From assembly GCF_030056665.1 (NCBI RefSeq), contig NZ_JASHIG010000006.1: a DNA stretch of 64,000 bases. One strand, given 5' to 3'. A program made the translations under genes and the position numbers. Source of the DNA: Flectobacillus roseus (GTDB taxonomy: Bacteria > Bacteroidota > Bacteroidia > Cytophagales > Spirosomataceae). Position 1 is the first letter of the stretch; every line of letters begins with the position of its first letter. The notes below the pieces were generated by a model, which saw only the letters and a list, made by a program, of their open reading frames with translations, did not search any database and had not been told where the DNA came from. Below, one piece after another: positions 49,871 through 60,224 of the stretch.

Positions 49871-51787
49871 TTACAACTTCAAAACCATTTGTGCTCGGTC
49901 TGCTTTTGAGATTTTTTTATAGAAATCAATCAATTCTGCAAAGTCGTTAGCCTTATATTTTCCATTATTGCGTGTAAACTTGCGAGTCAATAATAATTTG
50001 TTGCCCTGTAATTGGTACTTTACTTGGAAGGTTCCAAATTTTGACGTGAAGCTTACATCAGTTGGCAATGCCTCCACCGCTTGGTAAGTCGGAAGTTGAA
50101 TTTCAATCTCGTCGTTATAAGAGATATTATTAAATAACTCGACATCCATCGTACGGGGCTCGGAGCCTGATGATGGTACACCATCTTCTTTGAAGAAGAT
50201 ATCAGGAGTAACAAACAGCCTCGACCCACTTGGAGAGGTTAGTTTTTTTAAATCGGCATCAAAAGCAACTTGAACACTCGGGATTTTATCTCTATTTTCC
50301 TGCAAAGCAATTTTGCTTAATTGAGCATTACCCAAATAGAAGTTTTTCAGCAAAGATGTAGTGGTCTTTTCTTGATTATTTTCATGAATTAACCCTATCA
50401 TATCATCATAAAAAATACCTTTGAAGCTGGCATCAATCTTTACCTTTGCAGAACCATCAGCACCTAATTCCATTTTAACTTTTCGGCTCACTTGATTGTC
50501 TTTTGCAGATAAAGCTGGAGTTTTTACTAAAACACCACCACTCGGTGTTGCTAAGAGCGTATGTCGATTAGCGGTAAAATTGGATAAGTATCCAAAAGGA
50601 TTCGTCTGAGAAGTACATTCAAGCCAAATGGTATCCTTGGGCATTGGCACACACAAAATCACATGGTTAAACTGTTGCGCTGGAAAGTCCGTAAGAATAT
50701 CGGCGGTAGCTTCCCCTGCTTTAATTGACGCATAATGAGACTCGATACCAATAGTTTTCAACATAGCTTTCGTAAAAAAACTTAGTGCCTTACAATCTCC
50801 ATATCCTTTTTCGGCTACTAAAGAAGCCTCAAAAGGTTGCAAGCCTCCAATCCCCAACTGAATACTAATATATCGGGTATGTTGTTGAAGGTATTCATAT
50901 ACCTTTTTGACTTTTGCTTCTTGTGTCGTTTCTCCTTTGACAAGTGTCTGTATTTCATTCACTACTCTAGGAGGTAGCGTTTCTCTTCCTTTGTTGAGCA
51001 AATTATCAAACTCTCCAACTTTTTGCCAAGTAGAAAAATCACCTTTATAACCATCCATTTCAAACGTAGCAGGAGCTGTCCATACGCCCGGGCCACGCTC
51101 AGACCAAGCTGGAGCATAAGGCTCATGAGCCTTAATCGGGAGATTACTAACTTTCCATTTATACACCGTATTAGCACCATTCTGAGATTTTTCGACCGAT
51201 GCCACGCCATTGATTTCCTTATATCGTAATTGCATATTGGCAGGCATCCCTATTTGTAAGCTACTGGCTTGTACTGACACATCGTCGGTATCATCTCCAG
51301 GAAACCATGATTCATAGAAGGCCATTCTCTTATCGGACACTTCGTAGAAATACTCTACCGTAAATGGAAAGTTCGCATAGTTGAATTGTACCGATTTATA
51401 GCGATAATCGTCAAATAGATTGGTTTCGGATACATTGCCAATATCGTTTATTTCCTCTTTTTTGAGCTTACGAAGCTTATTGCCTGCAGCATCGTAAAGT
51501 ACTCCTTCGAGGTCGATAACTTTCGAAAGTTTATTATAGTCAATATAAAGATGCCCATATTTGAGTCCCTCTTCGTCGAGAATGGTGATAACTGTATGTT
51601 TTTTTCGAGTTAAAAAACCTTCATTTTTCACCAACAAAACATTCTCATCTGTACGAATTACAGCATGAGCTTTTTCCTTTAATTTTTCTGGAATACCTTG
51701 TACATTCCAAACCACTGTTTGAGCAGTAATAGGATAAACAAAGCATAGTAGTAAGAAAACTTTTAGTAATCGTGTAGTTAGCATCAT
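49871..51787 (-). CDS. DUF3857 / transglutaminase-like secreted protein (catalytic residues present)
   Basis: A 638-residue secreted protein. A signal peptide ends near residue 22 (YPITAQ). Residues ~45-220 form the DUF3857 beta-rich domain. Residues ~265-400 are a transglutaminase-like core with Cys332 in KGYGDCKALSFF, His375 in FNHVILCV and an acidic residue Glu390 in WLECTSQ where Asp is usual. Residues ~420-638 are beta-rich (DUF2569/DUF3858-like). It lies 4 bp downstream of a paralog on the same strand, and is the only one of three neighbouring paralogs retaining the Cys-His pair. Its role is unknown; the fold implies protease or transglutaminase chemistry on peptides. Confidence 0.88.
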   Translation of the reverse strand: MMLTTRLLKVFLLLCFVYPITAQTVVWNVQGIPEKLKEKAHAVIRTDENVLLVKNEGFLTRKKHTVITILDEEGLKYGHLYIDYNKLSKVIDLEGVLYDAAGNKLRKLKKEEINDIGNVSETNLFDDYRYKSVQFNYANFPFTVEYFYEVSDKRMAFYESWFPGDDTDDVSVQASSLQIGMPANMQLRYKEINGVASVEKSQNGANTVYKWKVSNLPIKAHEPYAPAWSERGPGVWTAPATFEMDGYKGDFSTWQKVGEFDNLLNKGRETLPPRVVNEIQTLVKGETTQEAKVKKVYEYLQQHTRYISIQLGIGGLQPFEASLVAEKGYGDCKALSFFTKAMLKTIGIESHYASIKAGEATADILTDFPAQQFNHVILCVPMPKDTIWLECTSQTNPFGYLSNFTANRHTLLATPSGGVLVKTPALSAKDNQVSRKVKMELGADGSAKVKIDASFKGIFYDDMIGLIHENNQEKTTTSLLKNFYLGNAQLSKIALQENRDKIPSVQVAFDADLKKLTSPSGSRLFVTPDIFFKEDGVPSSGSEPRTMDVELFNNISYNDEIEIQLPTYQAVEALPTDVSFTSKFGTFQVKYQLQGNKLLLTRKFTRNNGKYKANDFAELIDFYKKISKADRAQMVLKL

Positions 51788-51791
51788 AGTA

Positions 51792-53756
51792 TTATTTTTT
51801 TTGAAGAACGATCATTTCATTGTGTTTGGCCACAATATGGTCATAAACAGTACGGATGGCTTGATATTCGTCTACACCATAAATCGATTTTTTGAGCTGT
51901 ATTTGGCTGGTTACGATTATGACTTTACCACCTTGATATTGAGCAACCGAAAAGTTAAATCTACCACCATCTTCTGGAAGTGTTACTCTAATAGCCTTAG
52001 GAAGTTCTACGACTGCATAATTATCAGGAATGGTATATTTGCAGGTAATAGTCTCTTCGGTAGGATAGGTAAAATCAATAGGAAAAGCTCTTTCGGCACT
52101 AACAAAAGGATGCTCGGTAGTACCATCATAAGGAATTGTTTTAAGATAGATTTTACCATTTACAACACTATATCCCTCTGGATTTTTCCCTGTCACAGCT
52201 ATTACAGGCTGAACATCCGTATCTGTACTTGAAAAGCCCTCAAATTCTACCAAAGCTTTGTCGATAGTAGAAAGTTTTTTACGAAATTTTTCTGCAAACT
52301 TCTCCTTGCCTAAAGTATTGTATTCGGTGCGGTAGTCGATGGCTTGGTACCCTACCCCAGCATAAGTAATTTGGCTCTCAAGTTCTGATTCTTTTTCTCC
52401 AAATGTAAACTCCATATTAATCATTTCTCCACTTTTCTCAGGTGTACGAATAGGAAGCCATTGAGATTTATTACTAATTAATAAACGACCTTCGCCCACC
52501 ATACAAAAACTTGGTAATAATCCCCAGCGAAGGTTTTTATCAGTTACATCTAACAAGACATCCTTTCCTTTGATATTGACATGCGCTAAAGTATAATTGA
52601 ATCTGCTAATCATAGGATAATCTTTCCATATCCGACCATGCTCACGGGTGCTAATTACTACAGGATTGGCCTCTATTCCGACCTGACGAAGTAGCGAAAT
52701 GAGCAATAAATTCAGCTCAGTACCTGAGCCTGTTTTATTTTTGAATACTTCCTTCAATGGGTTTTTGGTAAATAGATATTTATTACCGTCCCAAGTAAAA
52801 TTACTTTGCACATATTTATAAACTTCTTTTGCCAATTCAAGCGTGTCTGTTTTTTGGGTTTTGAGACTTTGAGCCGTGGCATCAAAAGCTGAGATTTTAC
52901 CAATTCTTCCCCCCAAATCCTCGTCAATTAATAATTGCTTGTCAAAAGCAGGCCAATCTATGGAAAGGTTTTTAGGTTTACTCATGCCATCCACAATGTA
53001 TTCAGCCAGCTCAAAGTGGATTTTTCGAGTATAATCATCTAAGTTGGCAACATACTTTTCTCGATTCAGGGCGGGAACATTCAACATCAACCATTGGCAA
53101 GTGCGATACTCGTCGGCGGTTGCACATTTATCAAATGAAAGTTTGCCTTCACAAGCCTGCATCAAAATACGATAGGCCAAATTGGTTGGAGAACTAAAGG
53201 TATATTCACTTCGCTCACAAGGGATATTATACTGAAAATACCAATCCTTAGGTTTGAAAGGATACGGCGACCGAACCACATAAGAATACTCAATGATGGA
53301 GCCTTCTTTTACTTTGGGTAAAGTAAAACTTACCTTATCATAAGATTTGTCATATTTTCCTTTAAATACGTCCTTGGGGTCGAGTTCTTCAATGGTTATT
53401 CCATCATTGATAAAATTGTAAGTTCGTCCTTTGACATTTTCGACGGTCTCTATATTCTGTTGAGTATCATCTTTGTAGAGGAAAAGTGTTTTTGTAGCCC
53501 GCTCAAAAGCGCTTTTTTTCAATACTTTAATTCTAGTAAAGTATTGATAGGCAATCTCATAGCCACCTTCCGAGTTTTTATACACCCATCCATTCCCATA
53601 ATTCATCATGATATAAGCCTCGGCAGAAGAATCCTTGACATACTCTTTTTTCTTCAAATCCTCTACTTTTACATCGGGGAATTTAGGTAGTTCTTGTTGG
53701 GCATTGGCCGTAAAAGCCATTGAAAGCATTAGTAGCAAAAAGGTTATTTTTTTCAT
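51792..53756 (-). CDS. DUF3857 / transglutaminase-like secreted protein (catalytic Cys and His lost)
   Basis: A 654-residue protein with the same plan as its downstream neighbour: signal peptide to about residue 20 (TANAQ), DUF3857 domain (~50-260, with VSFTLPKVKEGSIIEYSYVV), transglutaminase-like core (~300-410) and a C-terminal beta domain. At the Cys position it has Gly345 (KTGSGTELNL), and at the His position Tyr388 (RFNYTLAHV); Asp403 (LLDVTDK) remains. It is therefore probably not an active enzyme of this type. It is closest in sequence to the third paralog upstream. The 4-bp gap to the next gene implies cotranscription. Confidence 0.88.
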   Translation of the reverse strand: MKKITFLLLMLSMAFTANAQQELPKFPDVKVEDLKKKEYVKDSSAEAYIMMNYGNGWVYKNSEGGYEIAYQYFTRIKVLKKSAFERATKTLFLYKDDTQQNIETVENVKGRTYNFINDGITIEELDPKDVFKGKYDKSYDKVSFTLPKVKEGSIIEYSYVVRSPYPFKPKDWYFQYNIPCERSEYTFSSPTNLAYRILMQACEGKLSFDKCATADEYRTCQWLMLNVPALNREKYVANLDDYTRKIHFELAEYIVDGMSKPKNLSIDWPAFDKQLLIDEDLGGRIGKISAFDATAQSLKTQKTDTLELAKEVYKYVQSNFTWDGNKYLFTKNPLKEVFKNKTGSGTELNLLLISLLRQVGIEANPVVISTREHGRIWKDYPMISRFNYTLAHVNIKGKDVLLDVTDKNLRWGLLPSFCMVGEGRLLISNKSQWLPIRTPEKSGEMINMEFTFGEKESELESQITYAGVGYQAIDYRTEYNTLGKEKFAEKFRKKLSTIDKALVEFEGFSSTDTDVQPVIAVTGKNPEGYSVVNGKIYLKTIPYDGTTEHPFVSAERAFPIDFTYPTEETITCKYTIPDNYAVVELPKAIRVTLPEDGGRFNFSVAQYQGGKVIIVTSQIQLKKSIYGVDEYQAIRTVYDHIVAKHNEMIVLQKK

Positions 53757-53866
53757 TAGTGCTAAGGTTTATTTGGGAAAGAATATGCTCGGATAGAATT
53801 GATTTTGAATTGAACAATTCAGAAAAGATATTTTGAGAAAAGCAGAAAACCGAAGCGCTTAAAACA

Positions 53867-53909
53867 CATGATTTACCAATCTTTCTTATAGAAAAATTGG
53901 TAAATCATG
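53867..53909. other. 14-bp perfect hairpin between two DUF3857 genes
   Basis: CATGATTTACCAAT (53867-53880) pairs exactly with ATTGGTAAATCATG (53896-53909) around a 15-base loop. It has no clear T-tract, so it may be an RNA processing or mRNA-stability site rather than a terminator between the first and second genes of the cluster. Confidence 0.55.
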
Positions 53910-53956
53910 GCTATGATATTCTCAAAGTTATAGGGTCGATGTATCTATTATCAGGC

Positions 53957-55930
53957 TTACTTCTTCTTCAACACAATCTGTTGGAGGTTACGTTGTTCTA
54001 TCAAATCAAAGACTTGTCTCAAATCATGATATTCCTCCGCATAGAAATACGTTTTCTTAACAAATAACTTATTCATAAATGCAATCTGATTGCCATTAGC
54101 AAATATTTGATAGGTATAATTTACCATCTTATCAGGCGTAACAGCTTTCACCGATTTTGGCAATTCTTCTACCACATACCCTTCAGGAAGATTGATCATA
54201 ATGGTAGAAAGATCGTCTTGCAAATACCCAAAGTTGACAGGAAACTTGCGCTCTTTATTGTGAAAAGGGTTTTCGGTATCGATTAAGCCAAAGCTAGGTT
54301 TGATATACATACGCTCCCCAAGGATATTAACAGCTTCTGATACTTCGGCATCAACAGAAATAGTAAAAGCATCTTCATATTTGCTCTGACCAGTCACTTT
54401 AAAGGATTTGATTTGAAGGTTAGGGTATTCCTTTTTCAGATATTCACCTAAAGCTTTTTCACCTTCCTTCTGATAGACTTTGCGCATAGCCATAGCTGCA
54501 TACCCTTGAAAAAGTAAATCTCCCTTTATCTCAGCATCGCCATTGGCTTTTACGGTGACCAATACGCTTTGAGCGGCAGTATATTTTTCTTTCGGGGTAA
54601 TTTCAACCCATTCTCCAGTGCCCGATGCCACGATTCTTCCTTGCTGATTAAGACAACGAAATGGCACGCTACCTGCTTTACACATAGGCTCGGTGGCATC
54701 TAATAACAACCATTGCTGATTAGGCATCAAAACGCCAGCTACCACATAATTAAAGCGCTTTTCCAACACCTGTGTCTCATTGACCATACCATGATTACGG
54801 GTACTCAAAATCAGGGGTTGAGCTTCGTATTTGAGTTCCTTCAAAATAGCTACCAATAAAAGATTCAAGTCTGCTGAGTTTCCTAGCTTGCTTTCTAATA
54901 CTTTTTTACGAGTATTGGATCCATACATACTAGCCTCACCATTCCAGAGTACAGCTTTCTGAACATAATCAAGCACTTTGTTTAAATGTGCTAAAGTATC
55001 TGAATCTGTCCGTTTTAGAAAAGGTACAATATCTCGGACGGCGCCATCAGGTTTGGCAAGTTTACCAAACGAGTCATAGCCCAATAATGCTGCATCCAAA
55101 TTTTCCCATGTTAAGGAAAAACTTTTACTAATGCCATTGGGTGGCACATAGGCTGCGATTTCAAACTGTATTTTAGCAGTAAAGTCCTCTATCGTAGTCG
55201 TATAAGGCTCTTCTTTGATAGCAGGAGCATCTTTTACGGCTAAATGATATTCCGTACTTGCATAACTTGTGCCCTCAAGCATGATACTCGATTGGTCTTG
55301 CTTTGAAATAACAAAAGGCTCATACCCTTGCGTGTGTAATCTAAACACGTAAAAATTGGGAGCATTTACCCAATATTCACTCCAAAGGGTAGGAATCGAG
55401 TGCTGAAAACGCCACGTTGGAATCTCGGTATCGTAATTGGATTGTATCTGATACGTAAACTCTACCACGCTTCCTTCCTGAACGTTGGGAAGTGTAAACT
55501 TGTGAGAAGTAAAGTTTTTATCAGATTTGTTCTCAAAAATGGCTGATTTTTCTAATTTATCAACCTGAACTTTACCTCCAACCAAACGGTAGGTCGCCCC
55601 TTTGATCCCTGAAATAGATTCTTGGCTTCCTCCTCTCGTCATTGTCTCGAAGGTAGCCCAGTCATAACCAGATTTTTTTAATATCTTGATACGACGATGA
55701 TGGGTAAACATGGTCTTTAGACCAGAAGAATAGTAGGCATAAGTCAAGGTTGCATAGTCACAAAGAATCACCGCTGAGGCAGATGAGTCGATAGCGTAAA
55801 CTTTGGCTTCGAGGTCTGATGTTGGAATATCGCCGAATTTAATCGGAGATTTCTGAGCCATAAGGCCATTAAAACTGAAGATTAAAGCAATTAGCAATAC
55901 CTTAAACTTAAGTGCAGAAAAATAATTCAT
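53957..55930 (-). CDS. DUF3857 / transglutaminase-like secreted protein (catalytic Cys and His lost)
   Basis: A 657-residue protein. The signal peptide ends near residue 26 (NGLMAQ). The DUF3857 domain (~45-265) contains HKFTLPNVQEGSVVEFTYQI, and the transglutaminase-like core (~305-420) has Ser352 (KLGNSADLNL) and Tyr395 (RFNYVVAGV) in place of the Cys and His seen in the third gene; Asp411 (LLDATEP) is retained. The C-terminal domain is beta-rich. It is the first of three consecutive paralogs on this strand, 200 bp before the second. Probably non-catalytic; a binding or structural role is inferred. Confidence 0.88.
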   Translation of the reverse strand: MNYFSALKFKVLLIALIFSFNGLMAQKSPIKFGDIPTSDLEAKVYAIDSSASAVILCDYATLTYAYYSSGLKTMFTHHRRIKILKKSGYDWATFETMTRGGSQESISGIKGATYRLVGGKVQVDKLEKSAIFENKSDKNFTSHKFTLPNVQEGSVVEFTYQIQSNYDTEIPTWRFQHSIPTLWSEYWVNAPNFYVFRLHTQGYEPFVISKQDQSSIMLEGTSYASTEYHLAVKDAPAIKEEPYTTTIEDFTAKIQFEIAAYVPPNGISKSFSLTWENLDAALLGYDSFGKLAKPDGAVRDIVPFLKRTDSDTLAHLNKVLDYVQKAVLWNGEASMYGSNTRKKVLESKLGNSADLNLLLVAILKELKYEAQPLILSTRNHGMVNETQVLEKRFNYVVAGVLMPNQQWLLLDATEPMCKAGSVPFRCLNQQGRIVASGTGEWVEITPKEKYTAAQSVLVTVKANGDAEIKGDLLFQGYAAMAMRKVYQKEGEKALGEYLKKEYPNLQIKSFKVTGQSKYEDAFTISVDAEVSEAVNILGERMYIKPSFGLIDTENPFHNKERKFPVNFGYLQDDLSTIMINLPEGYVVEELPKSVKAVTPDKMVNYTYQIFANGNQIAFMNKLFVKKTYFYAEEYHDLRQVFDLIEQRNLQQIVLKKK

Positions 55931-56226
55931 TTTGTATGAAAAGTTAGTTTATTTATTCAATTTTAGAGAAAATAAAAAACTTCAGCAACAATTTGTATAT
56001 AATTATTTAGGGATTCTGATTAAGAGGCTATTAAGGCTATTTATCAAAAATATTTTTGCTTATTTGCTATACTTTATTTTAGACTTTTTCAAGAATATAA
56101 AATAACATTACGTTTAATATTTAAAAGCTCCATGCGTGTTTGTTTTATTGAATATTACAGTATGTTTGTAACAACCTTCATTTGATTATATTGCCCTAAA
56201 TCTAGTTCCAACTCAATAGTTTCACC

Positions 56227-58281
56227 ATGCGTACAATTGTTGTTCCTCCATCAAAAACCTTCAAAGATGCGGCCCTAAAAGCCTCCATATCTATCTTTAT
56301 TTTTATAGTGGTTTATATCGCTTTGTTTTTCCTTGCTCTTGGTTTAACAGCGGTACTTAGTATGCTTGGAATAAGTATAATGGCTTTAAAAGTGAGCATC
56401 TGGACAATCCTTCTAGGGGCAGGTATTATCAGCATTGGAATATTAGTCTTGATTTTTCTGGTGAAATTTGTCTTCAGTAAAAATAAAACTAATCTTGATG
56501 GCTATACCGAAATTACAAGAAACGACCAGCCACAGCTCTTTGCGCTTATCGACGAAATCGTCATGCAAGTAGGTACGAGTTTTCCTAAAAAAGTATATCT
56601 CACTGCCGATGTCAATGCTTCTGTGTTTTATGACTCAAACTTTTTGAGTATGTTTTTGCCGATTAAAAAGAACCTTCAAATAGGTATTGGACTGATGAAT
56701 AGCCTGACCCAAGATGAGCTAAAAGCAGTGCTAGCTCATGAATTTGGGCACTTTTCTCAAAAGTCTATGAAAATCGGTAGCTATGTGTATTATGCCAATC
56801 AGGTAATTCACAACCTTTTATTTCAAAATGATTCGTTTGGATCTTTGATTGATCAATGGGCAAATCTTCATTGGATTATAAGCTTGGGAGTGCGTGTGGC
56901 AATTTATATCATTATCGGTATCCAGAAAATCCTTCAGTTTTTCTACAAACTAATCAATCTTAATTACCTCAAACTTTCGAGAGAAATGGAGTTTCATGCC
57001 GATGCCATCGCTGCCCATGTGGCAGGGTCTGATGCTCTGGCAAATGCCCTTTTAAGAATTGATTTGTCAAATACTGCCTATTATACTGTTTTAAATTATT
57101 ATGAAAGAAATATCAGTAAAGCGCAGATTACTAACAATATTTATCCACAACAGAGCTGGGTTATGAAATCAATTTCCGAAGCCAATGAGGTACCTATTTT
57201 CCAAGAGTTACCACAAGTAACCTTGGAAAAGTTTGATAAAATCAGCCAATCCAAACTCGTGGTTGAAGACCAATGGGCAACTCACCCGAGCATGAATGAA
57301 AGAGTACAACATCTTCACAAACTCAATATCCAGCAGCAACAAGTGCATCGTGATTTAGCGATTCTTTTATTACAAAACCCACAGGATATTTTGCAACATC
57401 AAACAGCACAATTATTTGCATTGGTGCAATACGATAAAGCTACAGAGTTGGTGAGTTATGAACAATTTGTGGATAACCTACAGGAAGAAAAAACACATAA
57501 CAGCTATGCGCCCGCATACAAAGGATATTTTGATTGGCGTCATCCTGCGCCATTAGAAGAATCTTTAAAAAATGCCGAAATTGAACCAGAAAGCCTATTT
57601 TCAGCTGCAATATTCAACAAGTTAGAAGCCATAACGATTCTGAACAATGATATTAACAAGCTTCATCAACTTACGGCATCGACTGAACTACCAGATTTTA
57701 TCGAATATGACAATAAAAGAGTTGCGAAATCGGAGATTAATAAGCTCCTCGAAGATTTACAAAAAGCCTTAGAAACGGGTACAAAAACCTTGTTTGAGCA
57801 TGAACAAAAGGTTTCGGTGCTCAGTTTTCAACGTGCTACAGCTCAGGGTCATGGAGAACCATACGAAACAGCATTATCATTACTCACAGAAACTCAGCAC
57901 CTACATGAGCAAAATTATGAGTTAGTTCAAAAAATATATTTTGCCTTAAGATTTGCTCAGGTAAATACCCCATTTGAAGAAATCACCCAGCAATTTGAAG
58001 ATTTTATTCCAATCGAGAAAGAACTTAAATCGGCACTTCAACACTTACTCGAAGTAGAACGCTGGCAATCCTATTGGGAAGAGGAAGACCGAGCTTCTTG
58101 TCAAACGTTTTTGGATGGGACTTTTGTTTATTTTAGTAATCCAGAATACGACACAAAAGCCCTAAATATTCTTTTTACGGCCATACAAATCTTCGAAAAA
58201 ATGGAATGGAAGGTATTTTTTGAAGAAAAACGAAGCTTTTTGCAGGAGCAATTAGTATACCTGAAAGAAGCATTGAATTAA
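56227..58281 (+). CDS. M48-family membrane metallopeptidase
   Basis: A 684-residue zinc protease. Two N-terminal membrane segments (~20-45 and ~55-83), then the M48 domain with ADVNASVFYDSNFL, LAHEFGHFSQ (His171, Glu172, His175) and the third ligand Glu255 in SREMEFHADAIAAHVAG; another hydrophobic segment lies near 215-235. THPSMNERVQHL near residue 355 is typical of M48 proteins. A ~300-residue C-terminal region of helical, Gln/Glu-rich character is an extension beyond HtpX-like enzymes. It probably degrades or processes membrane proteins. Its stop overlaps the stop of the convergent histidine kinase by four bases. Confidence 0.92.
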   Translation: MRTIVVPPSKTFKDAALKASISIFIFIVVYIALFFLALGLTAVLSMLGISIMALKVSIWTILLGAGIISIGILVLIFLVKFVFSKNKTNLDGYTEITRNDQPQLFALIDEIVMQVGTSFPKKVYLTADVNASVFYDSNFLSMFLPIKKNLQIGIGLMNSLTQDELKAVLAHEFGHFSQKSMKIGSYVYYANQVIHNLLFQNDSFGSLIDQWANLHWIISLGVRVAIYIIIGIQKILQFFYKLINLNYLKLSREMEFHADAIAAHVAGSDALANALLRIDLSNTAYYTVLNYYERNISKAQITNNIYPQQSWVMKSISEANEVPIFQELPQVTLEKFDKISQSKLVVEDQWATHPSMNERVQHLHKLNIQQQQVHRDLAILLLQNPQDILQHQTAQLFALVQYDKATELVSYEQFVDNLQEEKTHNSYAPAYKGYFDWRHPAPLEESLKNAEIEPESLFSAAIFNKLEAITILNNDINKLHQLTASTELPDFIEYDNKRVAKSEINKLLEDLQKALETGTKTLFEHEQKVSVLSFQRATAQGHGEPYETALSLLTETQHLHEQNYELVQKIYFALRFAQVNTPFEEITQQFEDFIPIEKELKSALQHLLEVERWQSYWEEEDRASCQTFLDGTFVYFSNPEYDTKALNILFTAIQIFEKMEWKVFFEEKRSFLQEQLVYLKEALN

Positions 58282-60224
58282 ACAGTTTTCTCCATAGAAA
58301 TGGGTATGTTAAATGATATGATAAATTCTGTACCTTTATTTTCTTCGCTTTTTACCGAAATACTAGCACCATTAAGGTCAGCAAATTGTTTGACTAAAGA
58401 CAATCCTATACCTAAGCCTTTTTCATAGTTGGTTCCATAGGTCGATATCCCTTTGCCAGTCATCGTGAATAATTGAGAGAGTTTTTCTGGTGACATTCCA
58501 ATGCCATTATCTTTCACAACTACCAACAAATGGGTTGAGCTTGTTTGATATGATATTTCTACCTTTCCTTGGGGCTTGGTAAATTTGATAGCATTGGCTA
58601 TAAGATTCTGAAAAAGGATATGAACTTGGTCGGGGTCGGCAAATATATACACAGGCTCGGCATACTCATGTGTAAGCGAGATTTGTTTGCTTTCGGCAGT
58701 ATTAGTAAACACCTCCATAATCTGTTCCATTTTTTGGCTCAAACAGAACTCTTGCTTTTGGGTTTTTAGACCTTCTTTTTGACTATTAGCCCAAGTTAAC
58801 AAGTGGTCAATCATTTCGGAAGTAGCACTTACCTGTTCATAGATTTTATCTAAAATCATTTCTTTTTCAGCTTCACCCAAATACCCAGCTTTAAACATTT
58901 TAAAACTGCCCAGGATGGTAGCAAAAGGCGAACGCAAATCATGACCTATAATCGAAAAAAGCTTATTTTTTGTTCTATTTGACTCCAAAAGCTCTGCGTT
59001 CTGTTTTTCAATCAAGTGGCTTTGGGCTAAAATTTGTTCAGATTTTTCCTGAATATCATCATATAAACGCTGTTTTTTACGCGTATTCCAGATATTCAAT
59101 CCTAAAATAATAAATAAAGATGCCGAAACCGAAGCAATTAATATCATCAGCATTTGGCTATTTGCAGCCTTTTGCTGTACTACCTGATTTCTACGCATCA
59201 ATGCATCATTTTCGGCCTGCTTGCGCTTGAGGGATAAGCTTGTTAACTCAATTTCTGTTTTTTCATTAGAAAGACTATCACTATACTGCTTTTCCAAAGT
59301 TTGATATTTGTAAGCTAAAGCATCTTTTCCTGCAGCGTGATAAGCTTCATGAAGTACCTTTAGTGCCATGTGGATATCCCAAAGCGTATTAGTTTTTTGT
59401 GCCAATTCCAAACCTTTATGGGCATACAAAATGGCATCGTTGAATTTCTTTTTTGAATAGGAACATTTAGCTAACCCTGTGTAGGCAAAGCTATTCTCCC
59501 AATCATTCTGGTACTTTGGATTCTTAATGACTGAAGTATAATAAAAAACAGCCTCTTCTGAACGACCTTTAGAACAATGGAATTCCCCTAAACGATTGTT
59601 ACACATCGCAATAAGATGATCATCATTATTTTTAACAGCAAGTTTTTTGGATAACTGAATATAGTAAAAAGTACTATCTGACTGTTTGAGCTCTTTACTC
59701 GCCAAAGCAAGATTGAAGTAGTTTGCTGCTAACCGTTGAGAGTTATTGAGCTTTTTATTCAGACTGATAGCTGTATATAGTTCTTTCTTGGCTGGAATAT
59801 ATTTTTTTTGAGCATGATAAATAAGTGCCAAAAGATTGGTCATACCAGCTTTTCCATCCAAATCCTGAATGTAGTCGCTGATAGCAGAAGATTTTAGAAG
59901 ATATCTTAACGAAAGCTCATAATCACATTTGACATAATAATATCGAGCAAGATTGGCAAGAGCTGTTGTTTGTCCTTTATCATATTTGATTTTCTCCGCA
60001 AGAATAAAGGCCGTATTTGAAAGTTTTATGGTATTAGCCGATGCCCTCTGCATGTATTCATAGCCTATCGAATTCAATAATTTGACATCATTTGAATCAG
60101 GAGCTTGAGCTATACGAACAGAGTCTTTTTTCCACACCAAAAGTAAGCTATCTAGCTTTTTTTGTTGTGAAAAAGTGGTATACGGAGTAATGATGATGGT
60201 TAAAAGTATTAATCTTAAAAACAT
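58278..60224 (-). CDS. TPR-containing sensor histidine kinase
   Basis: A 648-residue hybrid-architecture kinase. A signal peptide ends near residue 20 (YTTFSQ), and ~45-320 are tetratricopeptide repeats in the periplasm. A coiled stretch leads to one membrane segment (~357-379) and a second coiled coil. The HisKA domain has phospho-acceptor His428 in FSIIGHDLRSPFATIL, and the HATPase domain shows NLIANAIKFTKP (N box), DNGIGMSPEKL (G1), and GLGIGLSLVKQFADLNG (G2). There is no receiver domain and no response regulator gene adjacent. The TPR sensor class is common in Bacteroidota; the stimulus is unknown. Confidence 0.94.
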   Translation of the reverse strand: MFLRLILLTIIITPYTTFSQQKKLDSLLLVWKKDSVRIAQAPDSNDVKLLNSIGYEYMQRASANTIKLSNTAFILAEKIKYDKGQTTALANLARYYYVKCDYELSLRYLLKSSAISDYIQDLDGKAGMTNLLALIYHAQKKYIPAKKELYTAISLNKKLNNSQRLAANYFNLALASKELKQSDSTFYYIQLSKKLAVKNNDDHLIAMCNNRLGEFHCSKGRSEEAVFYYTSVIKNPKYQNDWENSFAYTGLAKCSYSKKKFNDAILYAHKGLELAQKTNTLWDIHMALKVLHEAYHAAGKDALAYKYQTLEKQYSDSLSNEKTEIELTSLSLKRKQAENDALMRRNQVVQQKAANSQMLMILIASVSASLFIILGLNIWNTRKKQRLYDDIQEKSEQILAQSHLIEKQNAELLESNRTKNKLFSIIGHDLRSPFATILGSFKMFKAGYLGEAEKEMILDKIYEQVSATSEMIDHLLTWANSQKEGLKTQKQEFCLSQKMEQIMEVFTNTAESKQISLTHEYAEPVYIFADPDQVHILFQNLIANAIKFTKPQGKVEISYQTSSTHLLVVVKDNGIGMSPEKLSQLFTMTGKGISTYGTNYEKGLGIGLSLVKQFADLNGASISVKSEENKGTEFIISFNIPISMEKTV

